The position numbers were made by a program, and so were the translations under genes. From Alphaproteobacteria bacterium (GTDB lineage: Bacteria > Pseudomonadota > Alphaproteobacteria > G02398745 > G023898745): a DNA stretch of 64,000 nt. The DNA is taken from the NCBI GenBank assembly GCA_023898745.1, contig CP060237.1, positions 372,001-436,000 of the forward strand. Direction: 5' to 3'. Shown here piece by piece: positions 56,448 through 64,000 of this stretch (the stretch's first letter is position 1; every line of letters begins with the position of its first letter). The notes under the pieces were generated by a model. It was not told the DNA's origin. It saw nothing but the letters and a program-made list of their open reading frames with translations, and did not search any database.

Positions 56448-56505
56448 TCATGGCGAGCGAAGCGGTGGCCATCCATAATCGTCGCTAAGCTCCTCGGGAT
56501 GACGA
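56448..56505. repeat. Palindromic repeat, short (family A)
   Basis: GTCATGGCGAGCGAAGCGGTGGCCATCCATAAT joined to GTCGCTAAGCTCCTCGGGATGACG. Confidence 0.75.
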
Positions 56506-56506
56506 C

Positions 56507-57538
56507 CTAAACCTCCCCTTCTTCACGATTCCTAAACATATGCGTAAATGTTGCTGTTAATGGGTATGCTAGCACCATGCCAATCAAGCCGAAATAAAAA
56601 TGCCCCACAACTAATGCCAAAATTAAAATGAGGGGCGAAATGCCTAAATGCTTACCAATAATATAAGGTGCAATGATTTGACTCTCTAAAATATTCAAGC
56701 TAATTAAAACAGAGCAGACTTTGATAAACATATTCACACTATAGAAATCCGCTAACATAAATAGGATGATCATAACAAATCCAAGCACTGCACCAATATA
56801 AGGAATAAAGACCAAGGCTCCCATTAAAGCTCCTAGAATAACAGGATGCTTCAATCCTATAAGGTAAAGCGCAATTATGTAAGAAAGGCCTAACGCAATA
56901 CATACAATGGTTTGTCCGTGAATATAGCGAGAGAGCATTTTTTCTCCATTTATTAAAAGCTCTTGTGTTTTTGTGCGTGCTTTCTTAGGAAATAATGAGA
57001 GAAAAAAGTTTCCTAGATAAGGAAAATCAACCGTCATGTAGTATGTCAAAATGGGTGTTGCAGCAAAATAATAAATGATGTTTTTAAAACTGAAAATATT
57101 ACTGAATTCATTTAAAGAGAAAAGCAGCATGTTTTTTAAGACGAATAGAAGATGGGATTTTATATCCGCTTTAATACTTTCGAGCTGTGTTTTGTGGGAG
57201 AGTTTAGAAATCCATAGATCTACAGTTTGAATAAATTGATCCAAGAGTGCAGGGCTTTTTTGGATGATCGAGATAATTTTTTGGCTGAGAAGTGGTATGA
57301 CAAAAACCATCATGACCATTAGGGTGCACACAAATAACGATATCAGGATAAACGTTGATACTTGTCGTTTAATGTAATATTTTTCCAGAAAAGTTACAGG
57401 TTTGTTAAAAAGGTAAGATAAAAAGAAAATGACAAACAGAGGTTTCAGCATTTCGCTTAGTCCGATTAAAACAAATAAGGAAACGATTAAAACCGCAAAG
57501 TAGTATTTATATTTTGTGACAAAACTGAGGTCTAACAT
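56507..57538 (-). CDS. AI-2E family permease
   Basis: A 343-residue membrane protein with about eight hydrophobic segments in the AI-2E (TqsA/PerM) order: two early helices, L-K-P-L-F-V-I-F-F-L-S-Y-L-F-N-K-P in place of the usual A-Y-L-L-N-P, an amphipathic stretch with L-L-S-Q-K-I, then the family end G-L-K-H-P-V-I-L-G-A-L-M-G-A-L-V-F-I-P-Y-I-G-A-V-L-G and L-E-S-Q-I-I-A-P-Y-I-I-G-K-H-L-G-I-S-P-L. The family exports small molecules or moves sodium/protons; the substrate here cannot be told. It stands divergent from rmuC. Confidence 0.88.
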   Translation of the reverse strand: MLDLSFVTKYKYYFAVLIVSLFVLIGLSEMLKPLFVIFFLSYLFNKPVTFLEKYYIKRQVSTFILISLFVCTLMVMMVFVIPLLSQKIISIIQKSPALLDQFIQTVDLWISKLSHKTQLESIKADIKSHLLFVLKNMLLFSLNEFSNIFSFKNIIYYFAATPILTYYMTVDFPYLGNFFLSLFPKKARTKTQELLINGEKMLSRYIHGQTIVCIALGLSYIIALYLIGLKHPVILGALMGALVFIPYIGAVLGFVMIILFMLADFYSVNMFIKVCSVLISLNILESQIIAPYIIGKHLGISPLILILALVVGHFYFGLIGMVLAYPLTATFTHMFRNREEGEV

Positions 57539-57606
57539 AGGGAGAAAAATTCTTATGCTCAGGGTATGTTAACATATTACAAATTGTTCCGCACGGGGGT
57601 GTGCCA

Positions 57607-57660
57607 TGGCGAGCGCCACATCGCTACGCTTCTCGTGATGACGATTTGAAGGCTCTCGCC
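57607..57660. repeat. Palindromic repeat, short (family A)
   Basis: CATGGCGAGCGCCACATCGCTACGCTTCTCGTGATGACG: two half-units fused without the usual centre. Confidence 0.65.
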
Positions 57661-57688
57661 ATGAAGATGGAATTATTGCATACTGTAT

Positions 57689-58822
57689 GTGTCACATTTC
57701 ATACTCATAAACATGTTCGTTATTACCCCACTTATTTTTATTCTTGTGCTTTATATTGTTTATTTATGGCATGAAAAAACAAAACTCGTTATAGAAAATG
57801 CAAAACTCAAAGAGCGAAATGTGTTCATAAATGAAGAGCTGAAGAATTTCTCAAATCAAGCATTGTTAGATTCTCAAAAGCATTTTTTAACTATGGCAGA
57901 AAATAGCTTTAAGCATTTTTATGAAAAAAATAAAGCACATATGGAGAGTAAAGAAAAAGACATGGTGCATATGATTGAGCCAATTTCAAAAACCCTGTCG
58001 AATTTGCAAAATCAGCTACAAACTTTGGAGAAAGATCGTATTCAAACATCAGAAAAGTTATTAACGCAATTGTCAGACATTCAAGGGGTGCAAAAATCAC
58101 TCCATGAAGAAACGGCTCATATGCGCAAGACGTTTAGTAACTCATCTGCAAAAGGGCAGTGGGGTGAGATTCAGTTAAAGCGTATTGTTGAATTAACAGG
58201 GATGTTGGAATACTGTGATTTTATTGAGCAAAGCACAGCGCATGCAGGTATTCGCCCTGATATGATTGTAAGATTGCCAGATAATAAATGCATTATTATT
58301 GATGCTAAGGCGCCTATGAAGGCCTATATGGAAGCGCTAGAAATAACGAGTGTAAGTGAGCGCAGCATGAAAGTAAAAGAGCATGCAAAAAATGTGCGCC
58401 TGCATATTAAAAACTTGTCACAAAAGAATTATTGGCAGCACCCGACGGATCAAACTTTATCTCCAGAATTTGTGGTGTTGTTTTTGCCTAGTGATGCATT
58501 TTTAGCGCATGCGATTGAAGGTGATCATGCATTGCTGGAGTATGGAATTCGTGAAAAAGTTGTAATTGCCACGCCAACAACATTAATTGCTTTATTAAAG
58601 ACGGTTTTCTTTGCATGGCAAAATTATCGTATCTCAGATCATGCAAAATCTGTGTGTGAAATCGGGAAGCAATTGTTTATTAAGCATCAAGAATTTCATA
58701 AGAATTTCATAAAAATTGGCAAGACATTAGAAACGGCTGTGGATCATTATCAAAAGACTGAAGATCATTTTAATAAGAATATTTTGCCACAGGAGAAGAA
58801 GTTAAAGCTGATTATGGGATAA
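57689..58822 (+). CDS. rmuC: DNA recombination protein RmuC
   Basis: A 377-residue protein with an N-terminal membrane helix (M-F-V-I-T-P-L-I-F-I-L-V-L-Y-I-V-Y-L), a coiled coil from about 30 to 150, and the RmuC nuclease-like domain: S-S-A-K-G-Q-W-G-E-I-Q-L near 152-163, I-R-P-D-M-I-V-R-L-P-D near 189-199, and I-I-I-D-A-K-A-P-M near 204-212, which holds the D-x-K of a restriction-like fold. F-V-V-L-F-L-P-S-D follows. It limits inversions and acts on replication forks. The start may be the GTG at 57689 or the ATG at 57713; the latter begins right at the helix. Confidence 0.92.
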   Translation: MSHFILINMFVITPLIFILVLYIVYLWHEKTKLVIENAKLKERNVFINEELKNFSNQALLDSQKHFLTMAENSFKHFYEKNKAHMESKEKDMVHMIEPISKTLSNLQNQLQTLEKDRIQTSEKLLTQLSDIQGVQKSLHEETAHMRKTFSNSSAKGQWGEIQLKRIVELTGMLEYCDFIEQSTAHAGIRPDMIVRLPDNKCIIIDAKAPMKAYMEALEITSVSERSMKVKEHAKNVRLHIKNLSQKNYWQHPTDQTLSPEFVVLFLPSDAFLAHAIEGDHALLEYGIREKVVIATPTTLIALLKTVFFAWQNYRISDHAKSVCEIGKQLFIKHQEFHKNFIKIGKTLETAVDHYQKTEDHFNKNILPQEKKLKLIMG

Positions 58823-58831
58823 ACTGCTTAT

Positions 58832-58970
58832 CGTCATCATGAGGAGCGAAGCGACGTGGTGATCTATAATGGATTGCCATGCGTTCTGATGAACGCTTGC
58901 AATGACGGGTACTGAGCCGTCATCACGAATCTTGCGAAGCAAGGTGTGGTGATCCATGGATATTATCCGT
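58832..58970. repeat. Palindromic repeats (family A)
   Basis: Three half-units: GTCATCATGAGGAGCGAAGCGACGTGGTGATC, GATTGCCATGCGTTCTGATGAACGCTTGCAATGACG and GTCATCACGAATCTTGCGAAGCAAGGTGTGGTGATCC. Confidence 0.85.
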
Positions 58971-58977
58971 GATGGTA

Positions 58978-61900
58978 TTATGTATTCGTTTCTTCAAATC
59001 GCACGTTTCTCTTAAAATATACATATACGCATGGCACAAAGAACAATGTCAAAATCGTACCGACAATTAGGCCGCCAATAATCACAGCACCTAACTCATT
59101 ATTTGCTTTTTGCGTTGGGCCTGACAGTAACAATAATGGAACTGTTCCCAACACCATCGCAGATGTTGTCATAAGGATTGGGCGTAGACGCAATTTACAT
59201 GCTGCAACAATCGCATTTACAGCGCGTAGTTTTTCTTCTGCCATCAAATGGTTAGCAAAGTCGACCATCATAATACCATGCTTAGTGATCAAACCAATCA
59301 GTGTGATAAATCCGATGTTACCCCACAGAGTGATCTTGGGTTCGCTAAAGAACAGCAATACGCCTAAGATACCACCAGCGAGTGATAGTGGCACCGATAG
59401 GATGATAATGAACGGATCACGCCATGATTCAAACTGCGCAGCAAGAACTAGGTAAATGAAGCAAAGTGCAAGCAAAAAGATAAACACAATCCAATAGCTT
59501 TCATCTAAGAACTTTTTCGTTTCTCCAATAAATTCAAGATATACATCGTCCGGCAATACCTTTGCGCTAACATCTTGGATTTTTTCAATACATTCTTTTA
59601 AGCCAACACCTGGTTTGAGTTTATATGCAACATCAACCATACGTGCTTTTCTGTAGTGTAAAATATTTGGGTATCCCATTTTAGATTCGATATTAATCAA
59701 TTCTCCTAAAGGAATTCTCAAAGCATCTGCACGATCTTGGAGTTTAACTTGAATTTTTAGATAATCATCTATCGTTTTTCTAAACTGATCATCAATCTCC
59801 ACCATTACGTCATAGGCGCGGTTGTTCTTTCTAAACGTTGTAGATTTTTCACCTTTCATTAAACCTTTAATGATGTTGCCAACAGACTTAGGATCAAGTT
59901 TTAATGCATCTGTTTTATCTGCATCAATTGTTACAATGAACTCTTCTTGCGCTTGTTTTTGAGATGTCAAAATACCACCACTAGCTTTGAATAATCCAGT
60001 TCCGTTTAACATCGCATGCATTGCCATAGCATAACCATACAATTGCCCTACGTCTTTGTTTCCACGAATTGCGAATTGCACCATATCAGAAGAGTCTTCT
60101 GCGCTAATGCGAGCATTAATTCCGGGAATTGTTGCATACATTTTTTCCAAATCTTTGATAAGCTGATCTGTAGTTTTTGTCTTTTTGTCTTTTAATGTCA
60201 GGTCAATTTTATAACGGTTGATGTTTTCAACTTTTGCGTCACGCTTCTCGATATCTGGAAATTCTGCGAGTTTATCGTCTAGCATTTTTACATACTTATC
60301 TGTGAATTCTAGGGTTGCAATTTGAGGCGCTTCACCTACGATTTGAATAGTGTTTTTATCTTCCGATGGTTGGAAGTTTTTTGGAATGTAAACATATAGC
60401 CAAAAACACCCTAACGTGAAAAGAATCGCAATAAACATAAAGCGTTTTTTGATGCTTAAAACATTTTCTAAGGTTTTTTGATAAGACCGTTCTAGTTGAT
60501 CAAGTCTGTCATCCACTCTGATGTATTTTTTCAGTAGATCAATAATACGCTCTTCACCGCGTGTGAATTGCTGGTCTTTTAACATACGCGCACACATCAT
60601 AGGAGAGAGTGTAAGCGCGACGAACCCTGAGATCAAAACAGAAATTGCAAGTGTAATAGCAAACTCCATCATCAATGTTCCGGTTGTTCCTTGAGCAAGG
60701 GCAGTTGGGAAATAAACAGCCGCAAGCGTTATTGTCATTGCGACAACAGAAAACCCAATTTCATTGATACCAACTCGCGCTGCTTCAAATGGCTTCATGC
60801 CTTTTTCAAGATAGCGATAAATGTTTTCTAACACCACGATGGCGTCGTCAACCACAAGTCCAACAGCCAATACCATAGCTGAGAGTGAGAACATATTGAT
60901 TGTGAAGCCAAGCAGGTAAATCACAAAGAAGGTTCCAACCAGTGAAACAGGTATTGTGACAAGCGGAATGAGAGCGGCTCTAAATGAGGATAAGAAGAGC
61001 AAAATCACAAGAGTCACAAATATGATTGCTTCCACAATTGTGCGATAAACTTGTTTCACAGAAATGTCGATAAATTTTGTTCCATCAAAAGAAACATCAA
61101 TTTCCATATCGCTAGATAATTTTTTGCGAATTTCCGGTAATTTAGTTTTTATAGCATATGTAATATCCATCGGATTTGCAAGAGACTGTTTTAAAACGCT
61201 GATGCTGATAACGCGTTGCCCATTAAACCGAGAGCGGGTTTGACGATCTTCTGGCATCATTTCCACATGACCTAAGTCACGGATTTTAATGATGCGCCCT
61301 TCTTTTTCTAGAACAGTAATATTTTCAAATTGAACAGGTTTTTCTAAGTTCGATGAAACGGTAACTGTATATTCACGCTCCTGAGTTTTTAACTGACCAG
61401 CAGATAATTCAAAGTTGTGATTTTGAATTGCATTGATCACTTCTCGAACAGAAACATTGTTAACCGCAAGTTTTGTTGGATCCAGATATACAAACATTTT
61501 GTATAGGCCGGCGCCTGATGTGATAACCTGCGCAACACCTTTAATAGCTTCCAATTCTTTTTCGATTTCGCTTTTTGCAAATTCCAAAAGTGGGCCTAAA
61601 TTATCTTCTTTTGTTGGGTTTTTATATCGAAGTGCGAGCGAAATAATATAGTTAACATTGCCACCCATTCGTTTAACGCTTGGGTTTGGCATTTCTTTTG
61701 GCAAATCTTGTTGCAATCTAAACAATTGGTCGCGAATTTCATCAACCGCGCGATCGATAGATTTTGTTTTGTTGAATACAATGGTGATTTTGCTTTCACC
61801 TAGAGAGCTATTAGATTGAATAAAATCAATTCCATCAATGCTGGCTACGCCATCTTCAATTAATCGTGTAACGGAGTTTTCAACAACACTACCGCTGGCC

Positions 61901-62058
61901 CCTGCAAGGTTACTTTCAATTGTAACAATAGGGTGCTCAAGAGTTGGGTATTGTTGAACACCTAAACGTGAAAATCCAACGATACCAAGCACGAAAATGA
62001 CAAATGTCATCACCCATGACAAGACTGGGCGCTTAATACAGATTTCTGAAATTCTCAT
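58978..62058 (-). CDS. RND efflux pump inner-membrane protein (HAE1/AcrB type)
   Basis: A 1026-residue, twelve-helix proton-driven pump. The start R-I-S-E-I-C-I-K-R-P-V-L-S-W-V is typical. The proton relay is in helix 4: V-L-A-V-G-L-V-V-D-D-A-I-V-V-L-E-N-I near residues 395-412. The matching signature in the second half is F-I-T-L-I-G-L-I-T-K-H-G-I-M-M-V-D-F-A, with its lysine. The porter domains lie between. Overall it looks complete. Its ATG overlaps the stop of the adaptor gene by four bases (ATGA), so they form an operon. A TolC-like outer channel is not in the window. Substrate unknown. Confidence 0.95.
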   Translation of the reverse strand: MRISEICIKRPVLSWVMTFVIFVLGIVGFSRLGVQQYPTLEHPIVTIESNLAGASGSVVENSVTRLIEDGVASIDGIDFIQSNSSLGESKITIVFNKTKSIDRAVDEIRDQLFRLQQDLPKEMPNPSVKRMGGNVNYIISLALRYKNPTKEDNLGPLLEFAKSEIEKELEAIKGVAQVITSGAGLYKMFVYLDPTKLAVNNVSVREVINAIQNHNFELSAGQLKTQEREYTVTVSSNLEKPVQFENITVLEKEGRIIKIRDLGHVEMMPEDRQTRSRFNGQRVISISVLKQSLANPMDITYAIKTKLPEIRKKLSSDMEIDVSFDGTKFIDISVKQVYRTIVEAIIFVTLVILLFLSSFRAALIPLVTIPVSLVGTFFVIYLLGFTINMFSLSAMVLAVGLVVDDAIVVLENIYRYLEKGMKPFEAARVGINEIGFSVVAMTITLAAVYFPTALAQGTTGTLMMEFAITLAISVLISGFVALTLSPMMCARMLKDQQFTRGEERIIDLLKKYIRVDDRLDQLERSYQKTLENVLSIKKRFMFIAILFTLGCFWLYVYIPKNFQPSEDKNTIQIVGEAPQIATLEFTDKYVKMLDDKLAEFPDIEKRDAKVENINRYKIDLTLKDKKTKTTDQLIKDLEKMYATIPGINARISAEDSSDMVQFAIRGNKDVGQLYGYAMAMHAMLNGTGLFKASGGILTSQKQAQEEFIVTIDADKTDALKLDPKSVGNIIKGLMKGEKSTTFRKNNRAYDVMVEIDDQFRKTIDDYLKIQVKLQDRADALRIPLGELINIESKMGYPNILHYRKARMVDVAYKLKPGVGLKECIEKIQDVSAKVLPDDVYLEFIGETKKFLDESYWIVFIFLLALCFIYLVLAAQFESWRDPFIIILSVPLSLAGGILGVLLFFSEPKITLWGNIGFITLIGLITKHGIMMVDFANHLMAEEKLRAVNAIVAACKLRLRPILMTTSAMVLGTVPLLLLSGPTQKANNELGAVIIGGLIVGTILTLFFVPCVYVYFKRNVRFEETNT

Positions 62059-64000
62059 GACTGCTCTCCTGTTTTATCGTTTGTGACATTCGTCGTGGCA
62101 GGGTCCGAAGGGCTGTGGCCATCCACATTATTTTGTTTTGCATGGATCACCGCGTCGCTGGGTTCCTCGTGATGACGTTTTACGTCATTATCCCTGGGCG
62201 AAGTTGGAGACTTCGAACCCGAGATCCATAAAGAATCTTTTAAGCGGACAAACGCTTTTTGGATTCCAGCTAACCAATCTTCGATTGATTTCCGGAATGA
62301 TGACTTGTGAGAATCGTCATGACGAGGCTTCATAGAAGCTGTGGCCATCTTTTCAGTATTTTTTGATGGATCACCACACTGTCCTTCGGACAGCTCGTGA
62401 TGACGTTGCGCGCTGTCATCCTGAGACTTTTTTTCTCCGTCATCTTGAGGTTCTTTTTCTCCATCATCCTGAGGCTCTTTTTCTCCGTCATCCTGAGCCG
62501 TAGGTGAAGGATCTTTCGGCGCCATTTCTTTTGCTTCATCCATAAGCGGATTTGTCTCAGGATTTGCAATCACAACAGGATATCCAAAACGCATTGTATT
62601 GGTTCCAACTTCTGCAACATAGACATCACCTTTTCTTAGGCCTTTTTTTACAACCCAGAATACCTGATTCCCTTCGCTGAAGTTAAAGTCCTTATCGATG
62701 ACATATCTGACAGTTTTTCCATTTTTGATTCCCACCATAATATCTCTTGCGCGACTTAATCCTAAACACGCTGACTCAGGAACAACAATAGCATTTTCAA
62801 TGGTATCTATAATTAGATCAACGTAACCTAGTGAACCTGACTTCAAAAGTTCATTTTCGTTTTTTAGTTGTACTTTTAACAAAATAGTTTGCGTTTTATC
62901 ATCTACTTTTGAATCAATACTTACAATCGTTCCTTCAAAGATTTTATTTGGGAAGGATTCAAACGAAGCTTGTATACCTTGACCTAAGCCAACACGATTC
63001 AAATATTTGATTGGCACATGTGTATAAAGGAAAACACTTTTATCATTTACGATAGATACAATTGGCTTATCTCCTGGAGGTAAGCTACCTACATTCACTT
63101 TTTGCAAGATACCAATTTTACCAGAAAATGGTGCTTTGATTTTCATATTATCTAAACGGTATTGTGCAGCCTTAAGTTCTGCTTCAGCCATTTCGTACTC
63201 AGCCTTGATTTTATCAAATTCAATTTGTGGAATGGCCTTTTGTTCAAAAACTTTTTTCATTCTTTCAAATACAGCTTTTTTAGCTTCAAAATGGCCCTTA
63301 GATTTCTTTAATCCTCCACGTGCTTCAGCGCTATCAAACTCAATTAATGTTGTGTCTTCTTCAACCCATTCACCTTCTTTAAAGTGTATTTTCTGAATTC
63401 TATAGTTTTGAATATGAGATTTAAGTTCAACAAAATTTTCAGAACGAATGAGGCCGATAGCGCTCAATTTTCTTTGCACTGTGCGTGTTTTCACAGATTG
63501 CGCATATACGTTAATCGGAACTTTTTCTTGCTGTGTGGAAGAGCGCTCTAAAATATATCGTGCTAGCAATTTTACTTTTTCTGTAAGAAATATGTTCTTC
63601 ATAGAATAGGATTGTGCTTTTTCTATAGCATGGCCTTCGGTTAAAGCCACACCATCCAGTTTTGTAATCATTACACCCGCGCCATCAATAAAATCTGCGT
63701 TTGTATTTAATACAATGATGTCATCTTCTGAGAGGCCGGATAGAATAACTGTGTCATTATCTATATCTGGACCCTTAACAACCAATTTATTGACAATTTT
63801 ATTTTTTTCTACCGTTGGTGTGTAATGGTTTTCAGCCTTTTTAACAACAGAGGTTTTTGGCACTTTAAATCCAATTTCTTCATTGTCTGTGATGATTTGA
63901 ACGGTGCCGAGCATTCCAGACTTTAAGACATTGTTTTTGTTGTTGATATTTGCGCGAACAAGAATATCACCTTCATACGCCCTGGAATCAATTGCAATAA
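62055..64000 (-). CDS. Membrane fusion protein, two adaptors fused (5' end outside window)
   Basis: The frame is open at the right edge; at least 648 residues are in the window, against about 370-400 for one adaptor. The first 120 residues look like the end of one adaptor (N-V-L-K-S-G-M-L-G-T-V, then V-P-K-T-S-V-V). After a linker a second complete adaptor follows: L-K-S-H-I-Q-N-Y-R-I-Q-K-I-H-F-K-E-G-E-W-V (lipoyl half), a coiled hairpin with K-A-I-P-Q-I-E-F-D-K-I-K-A-E-Y, I-K-A-P-F-S-G-K-I-G-I, a beta barrel, and V-V-P-E-S-A-C-L. The last 140 residues are low-order and largely made of palindromic repeats read in frame (Q-D-D-G-E-K-E-P three times, R-H-H-E-L-S-E-G-Q). Confidence 0.85.
   Translation of the reverse strand, partial: IAIDSRAYEGDILVRANINNKNNVLKSGMLGTVQIITDNEEIGFKVPKTSVVKKAENHYTPTVEKNKIVNKLVVKGPDIDNDTVILSGLSEDDIIVLNTNADFIDGAGVMITKLDGVALTEGHAIEKAQSYSMKNIFLTEKVKLLARYILERSSTQQEKVPINVYAQSVKTRTVQRKLSAIGLIRSENFVELKSHIQNYRIQKIHFKEGEWVEEDTTLIEFDSAEARGGLKKSKGHFEAKKAVFERMKKVFEQKAIPQIEFDKIKAEYEMAEAELKAAQYRLDNMKIKAPFSGKIGILQKVNVGSLPPGDKPIVSIVNDKSVFLYTHVPIKYLNRVGLGQGIQASFESFPNKIFEGTIVSIDSKVDDKTQTILLKVQLKNENELLKSGSLGYVDLIIDTIENAIVVPESACLGLSRARDIMVGIKNGKTVRYVIDKDFNFSEGNQVFWVVKKGLRKGDVYVAEVGTNTMRFGYPVVIANPETNPLMDEAKEMAPKDPSPTAQDDGEKEPQDDGEKEPQDDGEKKSQDDSAQRHHELSEGQCGDPSKNTEKMATASMKPRHDDSHKSSFRKSIEDWLAGIQKAFVRLKDSLWISGSKSPTSPRDNDVKRHHEEPSDAVIHAKQNNVDGHSPSDPATTNVTNDKTGEQS
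62085..62512. repeat. Repeats coding for the tail of the membrane fusion protein
   Basis: From the 3' end of the gene: a family A unit (62085-62180), a long C-like unit (62186-62315; AAGTTGGAGACTTCGAACCCG, GGATTCCAGCTAACC, TTTCCGGAATGATGAC), a second A unit (62316-62405), and three or four short tandem CCGTCATCCTGAGGCTCTTTTT units (62415-62505). All keep the frame open over about 140 codons. Confidence 0.8.

Noticed and set aside
3672..62405. Repeats as a CRISPR array
   Set aside because: The units are scattered, differ in length and orientation, are palindromic composites and have no regular unique spacers; no cas genes are present.

Overview
The window looks like about 64 kb of chromosome from an AT-rich alphaproteobacterium, probably a host-associated or intracellular lineage of the Holosporales/Rickettsiales type (inference). 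The reasons are a TrcR (DUF1013) regulator, remnants of a gene transfer agent, a reduced and scattered set of housekeeping genes, many candidate surface or effector proteins (leucine-rich repeats, TPRs, YWTD propellers, a subtilase relic), and very many short palindromic repeats that fill most gaps and enter genes in frame, as Rickettsia palindromic elements do. There is no rRNA operon; one tRNA (Ser-TGA) is present.

Layout. 0-5.9 kb: 3' end of RNase J, two linked unknown genes, a GTA/phage gp6-gp7-gp8 block, a cobalamin adenosyltransferase and an IS481-like element with a frameshift. 6-13 kb: ABC exporter, a helical protein with a HicA-like C-terminus, a lipoprotein directly before dnaA, dnaA, an LRR protein and a Bax-inhibitor family protein. 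13-20 kb: an AAA/DUF4143 ATPase, MFS transporter-trcR pair, a phosphopantetheinyl transferase with a broken partial copy, unknown exported proteins, rpoZ, tRNA-Ser. 20-28.5 kb: map, a TPR protein, a GspF-like protein, a subtilase-like relic, two linked membrane proteins, a shortened cysteine desulfurase and tolQ. 28.5-38 kb is the most accessory part: three related proteins with a shared P-x-[YF]-x-x-D-[HQ]-x-x-W-[TS]-G motif, two of them behind near-consensus promoters that place a hairpin at the mRNA 5' end; a cysteine-rich protein built partly from repeats; a Xer recombinase with two in-frame repeat insertions; malic enzyme; and a tight four-gene operon with two half-size YWTD propeller proteins. 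38-64 kb: porin, gap, a perfect parS site, tgt, unknown exported proteins, an MlaE permease, a second DUF4143 ATPase, transketolase, a secreted LRR protein, an NlpC/P60-like protein, rpmI-rplT, three tandem paralogous two-helix membrane proteins, lepA with an in-frame repeat, a 57-residue HTH protein, an AI-2E family permease, rmuC, and an RND efflux pump with a double-length membrane fusion protein.

Cross-cutting themes: (1) at least ten proteins, including the porin, start with a very short uncharged hydrophobic leader of the M-F-L-L-F kind; (2) palindromic repeats of at least four types shape gene ends and interiors; (3) small paralogous families without recognised function (the W-[TS]-G motif proteins, the two-helix proteins, the YWTD halves) are the best candidates for something undescribed. 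All functional calls rest on motif recognition by eye; no database search was run.
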